From contig SVPU01000001.1 in the NCBI GenBank assembly GCA_015065685.1, forward strand, positions 62,001-126,000: a stretch of DNA of 64,000 nt. The letters are read 5' to 3'. A model generated the notes under the pieces. That model did not search any database and was not told the DNA's origin. It saw only the letters and a list, made by a program, of their open reading frames with translations. Position 1 is the stretch's first letter; each line of letters opens with the position of its first letter. This document shows, piece after piece, positions 41,766 through 50,915 of this stretch. Origin of the DNA: Oscillospiraceae bacterium (lineage in GTDB: Bacteria; Bacillota; Clostridia; Oscillospirales; Acutalibacteraceae). A program made the translations under genes and the position numbers.

Positions 41766-44519
41766 TTATCTGTCTCTTATTGCATCAATCGGTTTTTTGG
41801 CTGCTATTTTTTTCACGGGGATATAGCTTGAAATAAATGCCACCAAAATGCTTACTGCGAGTAAAAGTAAAACCTGACGCAAATTAAAGGTTAAAACGGT
41901 TATGAGTATGCCCATTTCGTTTCTGAACACATGGTTTATAATCGCGGTAGCAACTCCAACACCTGTTGCGGAAAGCAAGAAGTTTATTATCGCAATAATA
42001 AAGCTTTCTGCAAAGAAAATTCTGAAAACATCATTACTGCGCGAGCCGATTGCTCTGAGAATTCCGATTTCCTGCTTTTTATAGGAAATACTCGTGGCAA
42101 TAAAATTAGCAAACATAATTGCAGAGAATAGTGCAAAGCCAAGGCCGATATAAAGGAAAACAGATGACAAGGTTTTCAAAACATCGTTTAATGCATCGAG
42201 CTCATAGGTTACAGAATTCTGAATTTCATAACGAATATCGGCATCCTCTCTGTAACAGAACTCCACCATATTCTTAATAGCCTGCTTTTCTTTAGGCATT
42301 GAGCCCACGCAGAAGCTATAGCGGTTTTCGGGGCCGTCTGCAAACTCGCTAAAGAGATTATCTGAGCAAACAACGGTTGAATTGATTTTTGTTTTCATGG
42401 GGTCGGCAACAATAAAACCAACCACCTTATAGCCGTCTTCAGAAATGGGGACATCAGTGTCGGCAAAAAAGTCTTTAATTATTGTAAGTGATTTTGCTTT
42501 TTTGAGAAGAATTTTGTAATATTCTTCTTCGGTTGTGAAAACCTCATCACCGAGTTCACTTTCAAGCCCGTAAAAATTAATGCTATCGGTTGTGGCAATT
42601 ATTTCCTTTTCGCCGAGGGTATCCTTTTGGCCGTCAAGCCAGATTATTTTTTCATCCTTTAAATCCGAAAGCTTTGCTAAATAGTTTGAATCAACGCCGT
42701 AATTGTCCGCATTGAAATAAATATAGCCTTTGGTTATGTGCGAAATTTTCGGGCTTTCTGCAATTAACTTGTCAATATAACCCTCACCAACCATTGCAAG
42801 ACCCGCGAAGGAGGATTCCGATGCATAACTGAATTCACTCAAAAGTGCATAATCGAGCAATTCTTCAGCATTGGTTTTGTTTTCCTTTTTCACGGTGAGG
42901 GGAATATACCGTTCAATATCAAAGTTGGTGTCAACTATTGCGGTTACGGTATAATCCTTGTTATCGAGTTTAATTTTTTTGCCTAAAATGTCGGAATAAG
43001 CATTGATTTGCTTATAATCGATAACTTCCTTGCCGTTTGCATCCTTTATAAGTGAGCCGTCTGTGTAATTTGCCTTTTGGAAAACGGAGAAAATATATTC
43101 ACTAATTGCAATTTCATCCTTTGTGCCATCGGGAAGTGTTCCTGCCAAAAGGCTGAAATTCATTTCATCTATGATAGACTGATTTATCTCGGCAAAGCCT
43201 GAAAAATAAGTGTTATAAATTTCAAAATCTGTTTCGGTGAGCTCAATCTCGGGGTTTCGTTGCGAGTTAAAGCTAAGGTCTCCGCCAATGGGGAAATACA
43301 CGCCGTGCATTTTAATGTTTGTGGCGGTTTTGAAATCTGCCAAATCGCTTTCAGATAAATAACCGTTGCTCATCCAATACGAATAGTCATCATCCTCTAC
43401 CTTTATGGATTTAACGGTCGAGATGTAATCTACCTTACTGTCCACAAGGGAGTTTGTGCAAACCTCAATGTGATTATAGGCGCCAAAGGTATCGGAAAGG
43501 CCGAAAAGGCCGAACGAAATGCAACACAGCAAAATGGTTATAACTAAACGGAATTTTTTATATTTCAGCCCGCTGGCACCGATTTTAAAGGCGCTTTTCA
43601 AGGGGAGCTTAGATTTAATAAGCTTGAAAGCCGAACTATCAGTGAGCTTGATTTTAGAAATATCGGTGGCTTTGAACTTATGAGCTTTACTGCCCTTGGA
43701 AATAGAAATTTTGGCATTGGTGCTGTTAAGGGAGGAAATATATTCGTTTATTTGTTTGCGGTCCTCTTCGGTTAAGTGATAACCCGCCGGCACCTCTATA
43801 ACATTTCCGTTGTATTCGAGTGTATCTTCAGATTCTTTATATTCATTGTCAAGCTCAAGGTCGCTGATAACCTTGCCGTCGGCAAGCTCAATAATGCGGT
43901 CAGCATAATTTTCAGCGAACTCTCTGTCGTGCGATACAACAATAACTAATTTTTCCTTTGAAAGCTTTTTAAGGGTTTCAAAGATTTGCCTGCCTGTAAC
44001 AGAATCGAGCGCTCCTGTGGGCTCATCAGCCATAATTATCTGCGGATTTTTAACCAAGGCGCGTGCAATAGCAACCCTTTGCTTTTGTCCGCCCGAGAGC
44101 TCGTTGGGCTTTCTTAAGGCATAACCCTCGAGGTCAACCTGCTTTAAAATGTTGTTTATTTCCTCGTCAGTTGCCTTGCGGTTTTGCAGCTCGATGGCAA
44201 GCGCAATGTTGGCGCCAACCGTGAATTCATCAAGCACGTTGTATTCTTGGAAAATAAAACCAACATAGGTGTTGCGATAGGAATCAAAATGCTTTTGGCG
44301 GAATTTCTTTGAGGAAACGCCCTTGATTATTATTTCGCCCTTTTCGTAGCTGTCAAGTCCGCCCAAAACATTTAAAAGGGTTGATTTTCCGCTGCCTGAT
44401 TTACCAAGCAGAAAAACCATTCCTTTATCGTTAAACTTAAGATTCACGCCATCAAGCGCGGTTACGGGAACGCCCTTTTTAGGCTTATAAATTTTAACTA
44501 AATTTTTAGTTTCTAGCAT
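41766..44519 (-). CDS. ABC transporter: ATPase fused to FtsX-like permease (MacB type)
   Basis: A single 917-residue protein. Residues about 1-225 form the ATPase with LLGKSGSGKST, the Q-loop, LSGGQKQRVAIARA and IIMADEPTGALDS. One helix (about 328-348) precedes a ~430-residue extracytoplasmic domain, and three helices at the C-terminus make up the FtsX/MacB permease. Such fused transporters drive mechanical work outside the membrane or export peptides and antibiotics; none of the partners is visible. The operon carries a VTT protein, an amidase and a two-component system, which suggests envelope or antimicrobial-stress response. Confidence 0.88.
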   Translation of the reverse strand: MLETKNLVKIYKPKKGVPVTALDGVNLKFNDKGMVFLLGKSGSGKSTLLNVLGGLDSYEKGEIIIKGVSSKKFRQKHFDSYRNTYVGFIFQEYNVLDEFTVGANIALAIELQNRKATDEEINNILKQVDLEGYALRKPNELSGGQKQRVAIARALVKNPQIIMADEPTGALDSVTGRQIFETLKKLSKEKLVIVVSHDREFAENYADRIIELADGKVISDLELDNEYKESEDTLEYNGNVIEVPAGYHLTEEDRKQINEYISSLNSTNAKISISKGSKAHKFKATDISKIKLTDSSAFKLIKSKLPLKSAFKIGASGLKYKKFRLVITILLCCISFGLFGLSDTFGAYNHIEVCTNSLVDSKVDYISTVKSIKVEDDDYSYWMSNGYLSESDLADFKTATNIKMHGVYFPIGGDLSFNSQRNPEIELTETDFEIYNTYFSGFAEINQSIIDEMNFSLLAGTLPDGTKDEIAISEYIFSVFQKANYTDGSLIKDANGKEVIDYKQINAYSDILGKKIKLDNKDYTVTAIVDTNFDIERYIPLTVKKENKTNAEELLDYALLSEFSYASESSFAGLAMVGEGYIDKLIAESPKISHITKGYIYFNADNYGVDSNYLAKLSDLKDEKIIWLDGQKDTLGEKEIIATTDSINFYGLESELGDEVFTTEEEYYKILLKKAKSLTIIKDFFADTDVPISEDGYKVVGFIVADPMKTKINSTVVCSDNLFSEFADGPENRYSFCVGSMPKEKQAIKNMVEFCYREDADIRYEIQNSVTYELDALNDVLKTLSSVFLYIGLGFALFSAIMFANFIATSISYKKQEIGILRAIGSRSNDVFRIFFAESFIIAIINFLLSATGVGVATAIINHVFRNEMGILITVLTFNLRQVLLLLAVSILVAFISSYIPVKKIAAKKPIDAIRDR

Positions 44520-44529
44520 AAAATCACCT

Positions 44530-45225
44530 TTAAGATTTCAGTTTTGTTATTATCTTATATAAAATCCAGCCGATAAGGCTTATTAAAAGAGTTATAGCAA
44601 AAACAATTATTGCGGTTTTATATTCTTCCACTCCGAGTGCATCTCCGCCCAAGGTAGAAGTTATTATTGATGGCAGACGCGCGAGAGACACTAAAATTAA
44701 AAAGTTTAAGGGTTTAACATCTGTGAGTCCCACAAAATAGGTTATTAAATCCTTTGGTGTGCCCGGAAGAAAGAAAACAATAAAAATTAAAAGGTTTCTC
44801 TTTTTAGAGCTTTTAAGAATTCTAAGCTCGTTTATTTTTTCACGGCTGAAAAAAACCTCCACAAGCCGAATTCCTATTTTGCGCACAAGCCAAAACACAA
44901 GCAAACTGCCGAGCGTTGTGCCGATAACACAAAGCAGGGTGCCGCGGAACGCACCAAAAGCATATCCTGCACCGATTTCGAGCGGTTCGCCCGGAACGAG
45001 TGCTATCACAACCTGAAAAACCATCATTCCGATAAATGCGAGCATACCTAAAAAACCGTGGGAATCAACCCACAATCTGAATTTTTCGGGCTCCGATACG
45101 AATTCAATCATCGGTTTTCCAATGAGCCAGCCAATAATTCCGCAAAAGCTTAAAAAGAGAATAAATGCAGCGATTGCGATTGCTTTTTGCTGGTTTTTGT
45201 TTAAAATTTCAAGCTTATTTTTCAT
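44530..45225 (-). CDS. TVP38/TMEM64 (VTT-domain) membrane protein
   Basis: A 231-residue membrane protein with about six helices. VTT-domain motifs are VPGEPLEIGAGYAFG and FLPGTPKDLITYFVGLT, the re-entrant loop signature also found in DedA proteins that flip undecaprenyl phosphate or phospholipids. Exact substrate unknown. Its start overlaps the amidase stop by 11 bases, so the two are translationally coupled, suggestive of shared work on peptidoglycan lipid carriers. Confidence 0.87.
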   Translation of the reverse strand: MKNKLEILNKNQQKAIAIAAFILFLSFCGIIGWLIGKPMIEFVSEPEKFRLWVDSHGFLGMLAFIGMMVFQVVIALVPGEPLEIGAGYAFGAFRGTLLCVIGTTLGSLLVFWLVRKIGIRLVEVFFSREKINELRILKSSKKRNLLIFIVFFLPGTPKDLITYFVGLTDVKPLNFLILVSLARLPSIITSTLGGDALGVEEYKTAIIVFAITLLISLIGWILYKIITKLKS

Positions 45226-45952
45226 AACTCTCTAATTTTTCCTTAACATCTTGTTTCAGAGCTTCCCATTCATCTTCGTTTTCAACATAATACTTGGGAC
45301 AAATCTTCTCTGTAATATCATAATGTCTTATAACGGCGCTCGTGTCAAGAGAAAAATTTTCGCAAAGAAAAGCGGTGAGCTTTATTACCGAATTATAGGT
45401 ATCTTCATTAAACTCGCCTGTTTCGTCGGGGTGGCAGACCTCAATAGAGATAGTATCCTTGTTTCTGTGGTTGCTTGCTGCCGACCTTTCGTAAAGAGGA
45501 ACACACTGAATTATCTCACCTTCAAGCCCCACAACAAAGTGAGAGCTTACCGTTGTATCCCATTTATCAAAATAATCGCGGTTGTTTTGTGCGGTGGTAT
45601 TGGGATTACCCACATAATGAATAACAATGTTTTTAATATCGGTTAAATCAATGCCTGTTCTGGCGGTTGTGTGTTTATGAATATGCTGAATATCAATCCA
45701 AGAGGGAATTTCAAGCTCTTTAGCTTTCTCCACCCTTTTTGATATATTTTTTCCGAAAACCGAGGGGATAAATCCCTCATCGTGTGAATCGGGGTTAAAA
45801 ATTCTGTAAATTCCAACGGCGGAAAGAATAAGAACGCTTGTAAGCAGCAGGGTTACTGCCGAGATAAAAATTCTTCTTATAACGATTTTCTTCCGTCGTT
45901 TTCTTCTTCGGGCATTATATACTGCCCGCGGGTCATAATTTATCGGTTTCAT
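45215..45952 (-). CDS. Membrane-anchored N-acetylmuramoyl-L-alanine amidase (amidase_2)
   Basis: A 245-residue protein with a basic N-terminus (RRRKRRKK), one membrane helix (about 27-48) and an amidase_2/PGRP-like domain: VIHYVGNPNT (zinc His), SSHFVVGLEGEIIQCVPL, SNHRNKDTISIEVCH and AVIRHYDITEKICPKYY (zinc His and the K/C-P tail). Hydrolyses peptidoglycan stem peptides outside the cell. The gene sits between the sensor kinase and VTT genes, which makes a role in wall remodelling during stress likely. Confidence 0.88.
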   Translation of the reverse strand: MKPINYDPRAVYNARRRKRRKKIVIRRIFISAVTLLLTSVLILSAVGIYRIFNPDSHDEGFIPSVFGKNISKRVEKAKELEIPSWIDIQHIHKHTTARTGIDLTDIKNIVIHYVGNPNTTAQNNRDYFDKWDTTVSSHFVVGLEGEIIQCVPLYERSAASNHRNKDTISIEVCHPDETGEFNEDTYNSVIKLTAFLCENFSLDTSAVIRHYDITEKICPKYYVENEDEWEALKQDVKEKLESYEK

Positions 45953-45954
45953 TT

Positions 45955-47868
45955 TTACTCCGTTATCTTATTAAATGTAATCGTAACTTTAAAAAGGTCG
46001 CCATCAACAGAAAGCGCAAGACTTCCGTTTTGAAGCTCGGCAAGGCTTTTTGCAATAGAAAGACCGAGCCCGCTGCCCTCGGTGTTTCGGGAGGAATCGC
46101 CGCGCACAAAGCGCTCCATAAGCTCATCTGCCGAAACATTAAGCTGGTTTTTTGAAATATTGCGGAATGTGATTTTAGCCGTATCGTTTAGTTCCTCAAT
46201 ATCAATGTAAACACGGGTGTTTTCGAGCGCATATTTGCAGATATTGCCCATTAAATTATCGAAGATGCGCCACAAATGTCTGCCATCAGCCATAATTTCG
46301 ACATTATTTTCGGGTGAGTTTATTACAGCATTAAGGTTTTTGAGCTTAAAGCGGTCCTCAAATTCACCGAGCGTTTGAGAAAGCAGCACCTTAACATCGC
46401 AAGGCATAAGATTAACCGCCAAGCTTCCCGAAGATGCCTTTGAAGCCTCTACCAAGTCTTCAACCAGTTTCTTAAGGCGGGTAGACTGCCTATCTAAAAC
46501 ACCGATATATTCCTTAACGTTTTCATTTTCTATGCTCTCTTTTTTGATTAAATCAACATAGTTAATAATTGAAGTGAGCGGTGTTTTAATATCGTGCGAA
46601 ACATTTGTGATAAGCTCGGTTTTAAAGCGCTCGCTCTTCATTTTTTCATTAACGGCAGTTGCAAGGCCTTTGTTTATGTTGTTAAGGCTCTCGGCAAAGC
46701 TTTTAAAATCGCCGAACATATACTTTGTATCAATTTTGTGCTGAAGGTCGCCCTTGGCAATTCTCTCTCCGCCAATTTTGATTTTTTGCAGAATAATTGC
46801 TAAATAAAGTATTGCTAAAGCAGGAATAACAAATGCTACAAAAGCAATAAAAACAAGGGGAGAGCGTCCGTAATATCGCCAAGAGTCCATGTAAATGACA
46901 AGCAAAATAAAATCAAATATACCGAGCCCGGCAATAATTATGAGGGTTTTGTAAATCAAAGGAAGGTTTTTGAAAATGTATGAAAACCAAGAAAATATCC
47001 TTTTAAGGACTTTAATTAAAATGCTTAAAAGTCTGTAAATGAGTGTGTTTTTAATGAGTGTACCCATTTTAATTCGGGTTGCAAAGCTTAAAAGATAGAT
47101 TATTAAAATGAAATAGTCAATACTTCCTGCAATAAGCAGAGAAATCGCGGTAGAAACAAACCCAAACATAAAGTCGTGGGCAATATAAACACTCACACCA
47201 ATTATTGCGATGACAATAAAAGTATAAACATCGAAGGGAATAATATCGATATAACCGAGCTTCATTTTTCCGTTTTCGCTGTGGCCTGCGGCACAGAACA
47301 AAAAACAGATAACTGCGATAAGGCCGAGAAAGCTTGCGAGCATTATAAAAATAACCCAATATTCCATTTTAAAACCAATTTCAATCATTTTTGAAGTAAC
47401 TGAAAAAAGGTCGTTATAATGCATATCTTTGGCCACGAAAACCGTTATATCAAGGGTGTGTTCATAAATCCCTTCAGAATATGTTTCACCTGTTTTTTCG
47501 TCAACCCGTTCAACCTCTTTTAGTGAATAGTGGCTGTCCTCGGCGGTGGCAATATATGGCTGCTCACCATAGTTTGAGGAAACAACCTCTTTGGTGAAGC
47601 GGTCGGTAATTATATAGTAAATATTTTTATCGGAATAATATCTTTTAAGGTTTATTCCTTCGTCTAAACGGGCGCTTATGTGAGCCGCCTCGCTTTGTGC
47701 CATATCGGTGAGAATTTCTTCTTTAACAGTATCAACATTGCTGAAATAAAATTTATAATATCCCATAACAAAGGTTGATGCGGCCGACAAAACGAAAACA
47801 AGGGATAAAATAAAAGACAGAATAACTGCAATTATTTTAGCGCCTGTGTTACCGAGTAGTTTTTTCAT
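45955..47868 (-). CDS. Multi-pass sensor histidine kinase
   Basis: A 637-residue kinase (ATG 47868 behind AGGTGT; the frame opens earlier within the regulator gene). It has an N-terminal helix (about 8-35), an extracytoplasmic loop (about 38-150), then about six helices in a 7TM-like array to about residue 385, HAMP-like linker, the phosphoacceptor SHDIKTPLTSIINYVDL, and a HATPase domain (FDNLMGNICKYA, GSGLGLSIAKSL). Kinases of this kind often pair with cell-envelope stress regulators in Clostridia. It follows the response regulator by a few bases. Confidence 0.9.
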   Translation of the reverse strand: MKKLLGNTGAKIIAVILSFILSLVFVLSAASTFVMGYYKFYFSNVDTVKEEILTDMAQSEAAHISARLDEGINLKRYYSDKNIYYIITDRFTKEVVSSNYGEQPYIATAEDSHYSLKEVERVDEKTGETYSEGIYEHTLDITVFVAKDMHYNDLFSVTSKMIEIGFKMEYWVIFIMLASFLGLIAVICFLFCAAGHSENGKMKLGYIDIIPFDVYTFIVIAIIGVSVYIAHDFMFGFVSTAISLLIAGSIDYFILIIYLLSFATRIKMGTLIKNTLIYRLLSILIKVLKRIFSWFSYIFKNLPLIYKTLIIIAGLGIFDFILLVIYMDSWRYYGRSPLVFIAFVAFVIPALAILYLAIILQKIKIGGERIAKGDLQHKIDTKYMFGDFKSFAESLNNINKGLATAVNEKMKSERFKTELITNVSHDIKTPLTSIINYVDLIKKESIENENVKEYIGVLDRQSTRLKKLVEDLVEASKASSGSLAVNLMPCDVKVLLSQTLGEFEDRFKLKNLNAVINSPENNVEIMADGRHLWRIFDNLMGNICKYALENTRVYIDIEELNDTAKITFRNISKNQLNVSADELMERFVRGDSSRNTEGSGLGLSIAKSLAELQNGSLALSVDGDLFKVTITFNKITE

Positions 47869-47872
47869 AATT

Positions 47873-48562
47873 TCACACCTTTTCCATTTTATAGCCGTGC
47901 GCCCAAACAACCTTTAGGTATCGCGGCTCGGCGGGGTTGATTTCAATTTTTTCACGCAGATGTCTTATGTGCACCGCAACGGTGTTTTCTGCGCCGTAGA
48001 TTTCATCATTCCACACACGCCGATAAATCTCTTTCGGGGATAAAACCGTTCCGGCATTTTGCATTAAAAGCTTTAAAATTTCGAATTCGGTTGGCGTTAG
48101 TGATACTGCATCGCCGTCAACATAAACCTGTTTTTCATTATCATCAAGCTCAATGTTTCCGATAGAAAGGTTGGTTTTGGCGGTGGGCTTTCCACCAAAC
48201 TCAATATAACGCCGCAGCTGTGAGCGCACACGCGCAATCAGTTCAACGGGATTAAAGGGCTTGGTTATATAATCATCGGCCCCAACATTAAGACCTAAAA
48301 TTTTATCGGTGTCCTCACTTTTGGCTGTTAGCAAAATAACGGGTATGTTCGAGCTTTCTCTCAAAACAGACAGCGCTGTAATTCCATCACATTCGGGCAT
48401 CATAATATCCATTAAAATTAAATGAATTTCGTTTTTCTCCAAAAGAGCCAAGGCTTCATTACCGTTATATGCGCAAAGTGTGTTATATCCTTCTGCAGCA
48501 AGATAAATTTTAAGCGCAGAAACGATATCCTTTTCATCATCGCAAATCAAAATATTATACAT
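47873..48562 (-). CDS. OmpR-family response regulator
   Basis: A 229-residue regulator, first gene of the minus-strand operon. The receiver has D8-D9 and phosphoacceptor Asp52 (LILMDIMMP), Lys in YITKPFN, and the winged helix has VSLTPTEFEILKLL, EIYRRVWND, NTVAVHIRHLREKIE and VWAHGYKM. It partners with the kinase just downstream. The short minus-strand leader lies opposite the recombinase promoter region, giving a divergent arrangement. Confidence 0.93.
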   Translation of the reverse strand: MYNILICDDEKDIVSALKIYLAAEGYNTLCAYNGNEALALLEKNEIHLILMDIMMPECDGITALSVLRESSNIPVILLTAKSEDTDKILGLNVGADDYITKPFNPVELIARVRSQLRRYIEFGGKPTAKTNLSIGNIELDDNEKQVYVDGDAVSLTPTEFEILKLLMQNAGTVLSPKEIYRRVWNDEIYGAENTVAVHIRHLREKIEINPAEPRYLKVVWAHGYKMEKV

Positions 48563-48642
48563 TTTCTCCCCATCCTTTACTCACATTGTACCAAAAAAGT
48601 TTTTAAGAAAAAATATGGTAAATTATTAAGAATTCTTTAAGA

Positions 48643-48671
48643 TTGAAATTTCTTAAATTTCGTGTTAAAAT
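48643..48671 (+). promoter_or_regulatory. Sigma-A promoter of the tyrosine recombinase gene
   Basis: TTGAAA (48643-48648), a 17-base spacer and TAAAAT (48666-48671), about 33 bases before the ATG at 48704. Confidence 0.7.
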
Positions 48672-48703
48672 TATTTTACTACATATTAAACGGAGTTGCA
48701 ATT

Positions 48704-49687
48704 ATGAAGCTTGAAATTTTGCAAACCTGCCCACCGATTATAAGAGACTTTTTAACCTATAATGAAACCATTAAGGGTAAATCAAGCCGTTCGGTTGAGG
48801 GATATTTTTTGGATTTGCAATCCTTTTTTCGCTATCTCTTAATGGTTAGAGGAAAAGCCGAAAAGGGAATTGAGTTTGAAAAAATAGATATTTCGGCTGT
48901 CGATTTAGAGCTTATAAGGTCTGTAACGATTTCGGACCTTTATGCCTTTTTGGTTTTTTGCAAAAACGAGCGCAGTAACAATGCCGCAACAAGAGCGCGA
49001 AAAACCTCAACGCTTAGAATATTCTTTAAATATATGTCTTCACAAACCCACCAGATAGAAAATAACCCTGCCTTGTTGCTTGAATCTCCAAAGGTTAAGC
49101 AGTCTCTTCCAAAGCATTTAACACTTGAAGATTCGCTGGAGCTGCTTAATTCGGTTGATGGTAATAACAAGCAAAGGGATTATTGTATTCTTGTGCTGTT
49201 TTTAAATTGCGGACTGCGTTTGGCAGAGCTTTGCTCGCTGAATCTCAGCAGCATTTCTTCAGATAACACATTAACAGTTATCGGTAAGGGTAACAAGGAA
49301 AGGGTTGTGTATCTTAACAATGCTTGTGTGGATGCAATTAGAGCGTATCTTGAGGTGCGCCCTAACGATGGTATTCCCGCAACCGAGAAAAATGCACTTT
49401 TTATAAGCCGAAACCATAGGCGCATCAGTCCTAAAACCGTGCAGCACATTGTTAAAACCTATCTTGAAAAATCGGGGCTTGGCGGTCAGGGCTTTTCAAC
49501 CCATAAGCTGCGCCACACCGCAGCAACCCTTATGTATCAGCACGGCGATGTTGATATCAGAGTTTTAAAGGATATTTTGGGCCACGCAAACCTCGGCACC
49601 ACACAAATTTATACCCACGTTTCTGATAAACAAATAAAACATGCGGTGGACCAAAACCCGCTTTCGAATGTAAAGCAAAGAAAATAA
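48704..49687 (+). CDS. XerC/XerD-type tyrosine recombinase
   Basis: ATG 48704 follows CGGAG; 327 residues. N-terminal SAM-like core-binding domain (about 10-110) and catalytic domain with the first Arg in NCGLRLAELCSL, Lys in VIGKGNKERVVY, HKLRHTAATL (His-x-x-Arg), HANLGTTQIYTHV (His and catalytic Tyr at the end). Full length and without nearby mobile-element genes, so it is likely a chromosome dimer resolvase rather than an integrase. It is a single-gene unit bounded by a promoter and terminator. Confidence 0.9.
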   Translation: MKLEILQTCPPIIRDFLTYNETIKGKSSRSVEGYFLDLQSFFRYLLMVRGKAEKGIEFEKIDISAVDLELIRSVTISDLYAFLVFCKNERSNNAATRARKTSTLRIFFKYMSSQTHQIENNPALLLESPKVKQSLPKHLTLEDSLELLNSVDGNNKQRDYCILVLFLNCGLRLAELCSLNLSSISSDNTLTVIGKGNKERVVYLNNACVDAIRAYLEVRPNDGIPATEKNALFISRNHRRISPKTVQHIVKTYLEKSGLGGQGFSTHKLRHTAATLMYQHGDVDIRVLKDILGHANLGTTQIYTHVSDKQIKHAVDQNPLSNVKQRK

Positions 49688-49715
49688 AAGAGTGAGGTGG
49701 GAACCTCACTCTTTT
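49686..49715. terminator. Bidirectional terminator between recombinase and FkbM genes
   Basis: A 13-bp stem AAAAGAGTGAGGT/ACCTCACTCTTTT with a GGGA loop; convergent genes lie on both sides. Confidence 0.88.
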
Positions 49716-49720
49716 AATCT

Positions 49721-50758
49721 TTAAACAAAATAATAATTGATATCCCAAGCGGGAAGAGCGCTGAAATGGCGCATATAAAGCTTATAATCTTTTCTTAATT
49801 CCAAAACAGCATTTGGAATGTTTATAATATCCTCTGTTCTGTGGTAACAAGAAATAAGCATTTTGGGTCTTAGTGTTTTTATGGTACTTTGAGCTCCCAT
49901 AATCACATTTTCTTCTTCGCCCTCAACATCCATTTTAATAAATGTGGGCTGTGTGGAATCTAAAATACTGTCAACCGTGATAAACGGCGTGCTTGTATCT
50001 CCGCCCCAAACACCCGAGCTTCTGCCCGAGCGCATCCCAAACTCTGCCTCACCGCAAAAGTTAGACACCCCAACATTAAGGCATTTTATATCGCGAAATC
50101 TTTCGGTGTTGTTTAAAAGCTTCTTAAAGCTCTTTTTATCAGGCTCAACGGCGGTGATTTTTTTATAATCAGGACACCTTGCAATAAAATCTTCCACAGT
50201 GTCTCCGTTATAAGCACCAAGGTCGAGAAAGCTTTCTTTTTCGCAGTGCTTTAAAAAACTCGCGTAAGGCTCGCTTTGGTCTGTTTCGCAACCAAAGAGA
50301 TAATCGATTTTTCCGCTTAATTTATAATTTATCACATTCTCGAAGGTCTTTCTTGAAAGGTCATCAGCCAACAGGTTATAAATCTTATCAAGCTTGGCCT
50401 TGTTTTTTAAAAGATATGCCTTATCGAAAAGAGTGTCTCCCACAACCGGCACATCAGGGGCAAAAAGCTCTTGCTCGGCAGATATTCTTTTAACATTTTC
50501 AATAACCTCTTCTCGTTCACTGCCAAAGCAGAGAAGCACAATCATATCGCCGAATTTTTCTTTTTGCTCGCGGTAAGAGGTGATTTTAAATCCGTGGAAG
50601 GTTTTGTCTCTCACAAAGCCATCGCTTGCGAAAATGCCGTGAAAGGTAATATTTTTCTCATTCAAAACATTTATTATTTTATCAGCACCGTTGCCCATTC
50701 CGTAGAGCACAATCGGTTTTTGTGCTGTTTTGAGATATTCCCAAAGTTCGTTTTCCAC
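49721..50758 (-). CDS. FkbM-family methyltransferase
   Basis: GTG 50758 is selected because AGGTGG sits 7 bases upstream; earlier in-frame ATGs lie in AT-rich DNA. 345 residues. N-terminal half: a GMGNGADKI nucleotide-like motif and a coiled helical segment. C-terminal FkbM S-adenosylmethionine domain: DLGAYNGDTV, TAVEPD, IKMDVEGEEENVIMGA and the closing YKLYMRHFSALPAWD. FkbM enzymes O-methylate sugars or polyketides; the target is unknown and no glycan cluster is adjacent. Upstream is AT-rich intergenic DNA. Confidence 0.85.
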   Translation of the reverse strand: MENELWEYLKTAQKPIVLYGMGNGADKIINVLNEKNITFHGIFASDGFVRDKTFHGFKITSYREQKEKFGDMIVLLCFGSEREEVIENVKRISAEQELFAPDVPVVGDTLFDKAYLLKNKAKLDKIYNLLADDLSRKTFENVINYKLSGKIDYLFGCETDQSEPYASFLKHCEKESFLDLGAYNGDTVEDFIARCPDYKKITAVEPDKKSFKKLLNNTERFRDIKCLNVGVSNFCGEAEFGMRSGRSSGVWGGDTSTPFITVDSILDSTQPTFIKMDVEGEEENVIMGAQSTIKTLRPKMLISCYHRTEDIINIPNAVLELRKDYKLYMRHFSALPAWDINYYFV

Positions 50759-50855
50759 AGTATCACCACCTAAAAAATATATATACATATTATACATAAG
50801 TTAACTTTTTATTACAATAAAAAATGAAAAAATTGTAGAAATTTTAAATTTTTTA

Positions 50856-50884
50856 TTGACTTGAATAAAAAATAGTAGTAATCT
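50856..50884 (+). promoter_or_regulatory. Possible sigma-A promoter of gdhA
   Basis: TTGACT (50856-50861), a 17-base spacer and TAATCT (50879-50884). The -35 is good but the -10 is a weak match. Confidence 0.4.
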
Positions 50885-50915
50885 TAAAAAATAGATTAAA
50901 TTGGAGGCAAAAAAG

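Noticed and set aside
48704..49687. Tyrosine recombinase considered as the integrase of an element.
   Set aside because: No att-like repeats, excisionase or cargo lie beside it; it is bounded by its own promoter and terminator.
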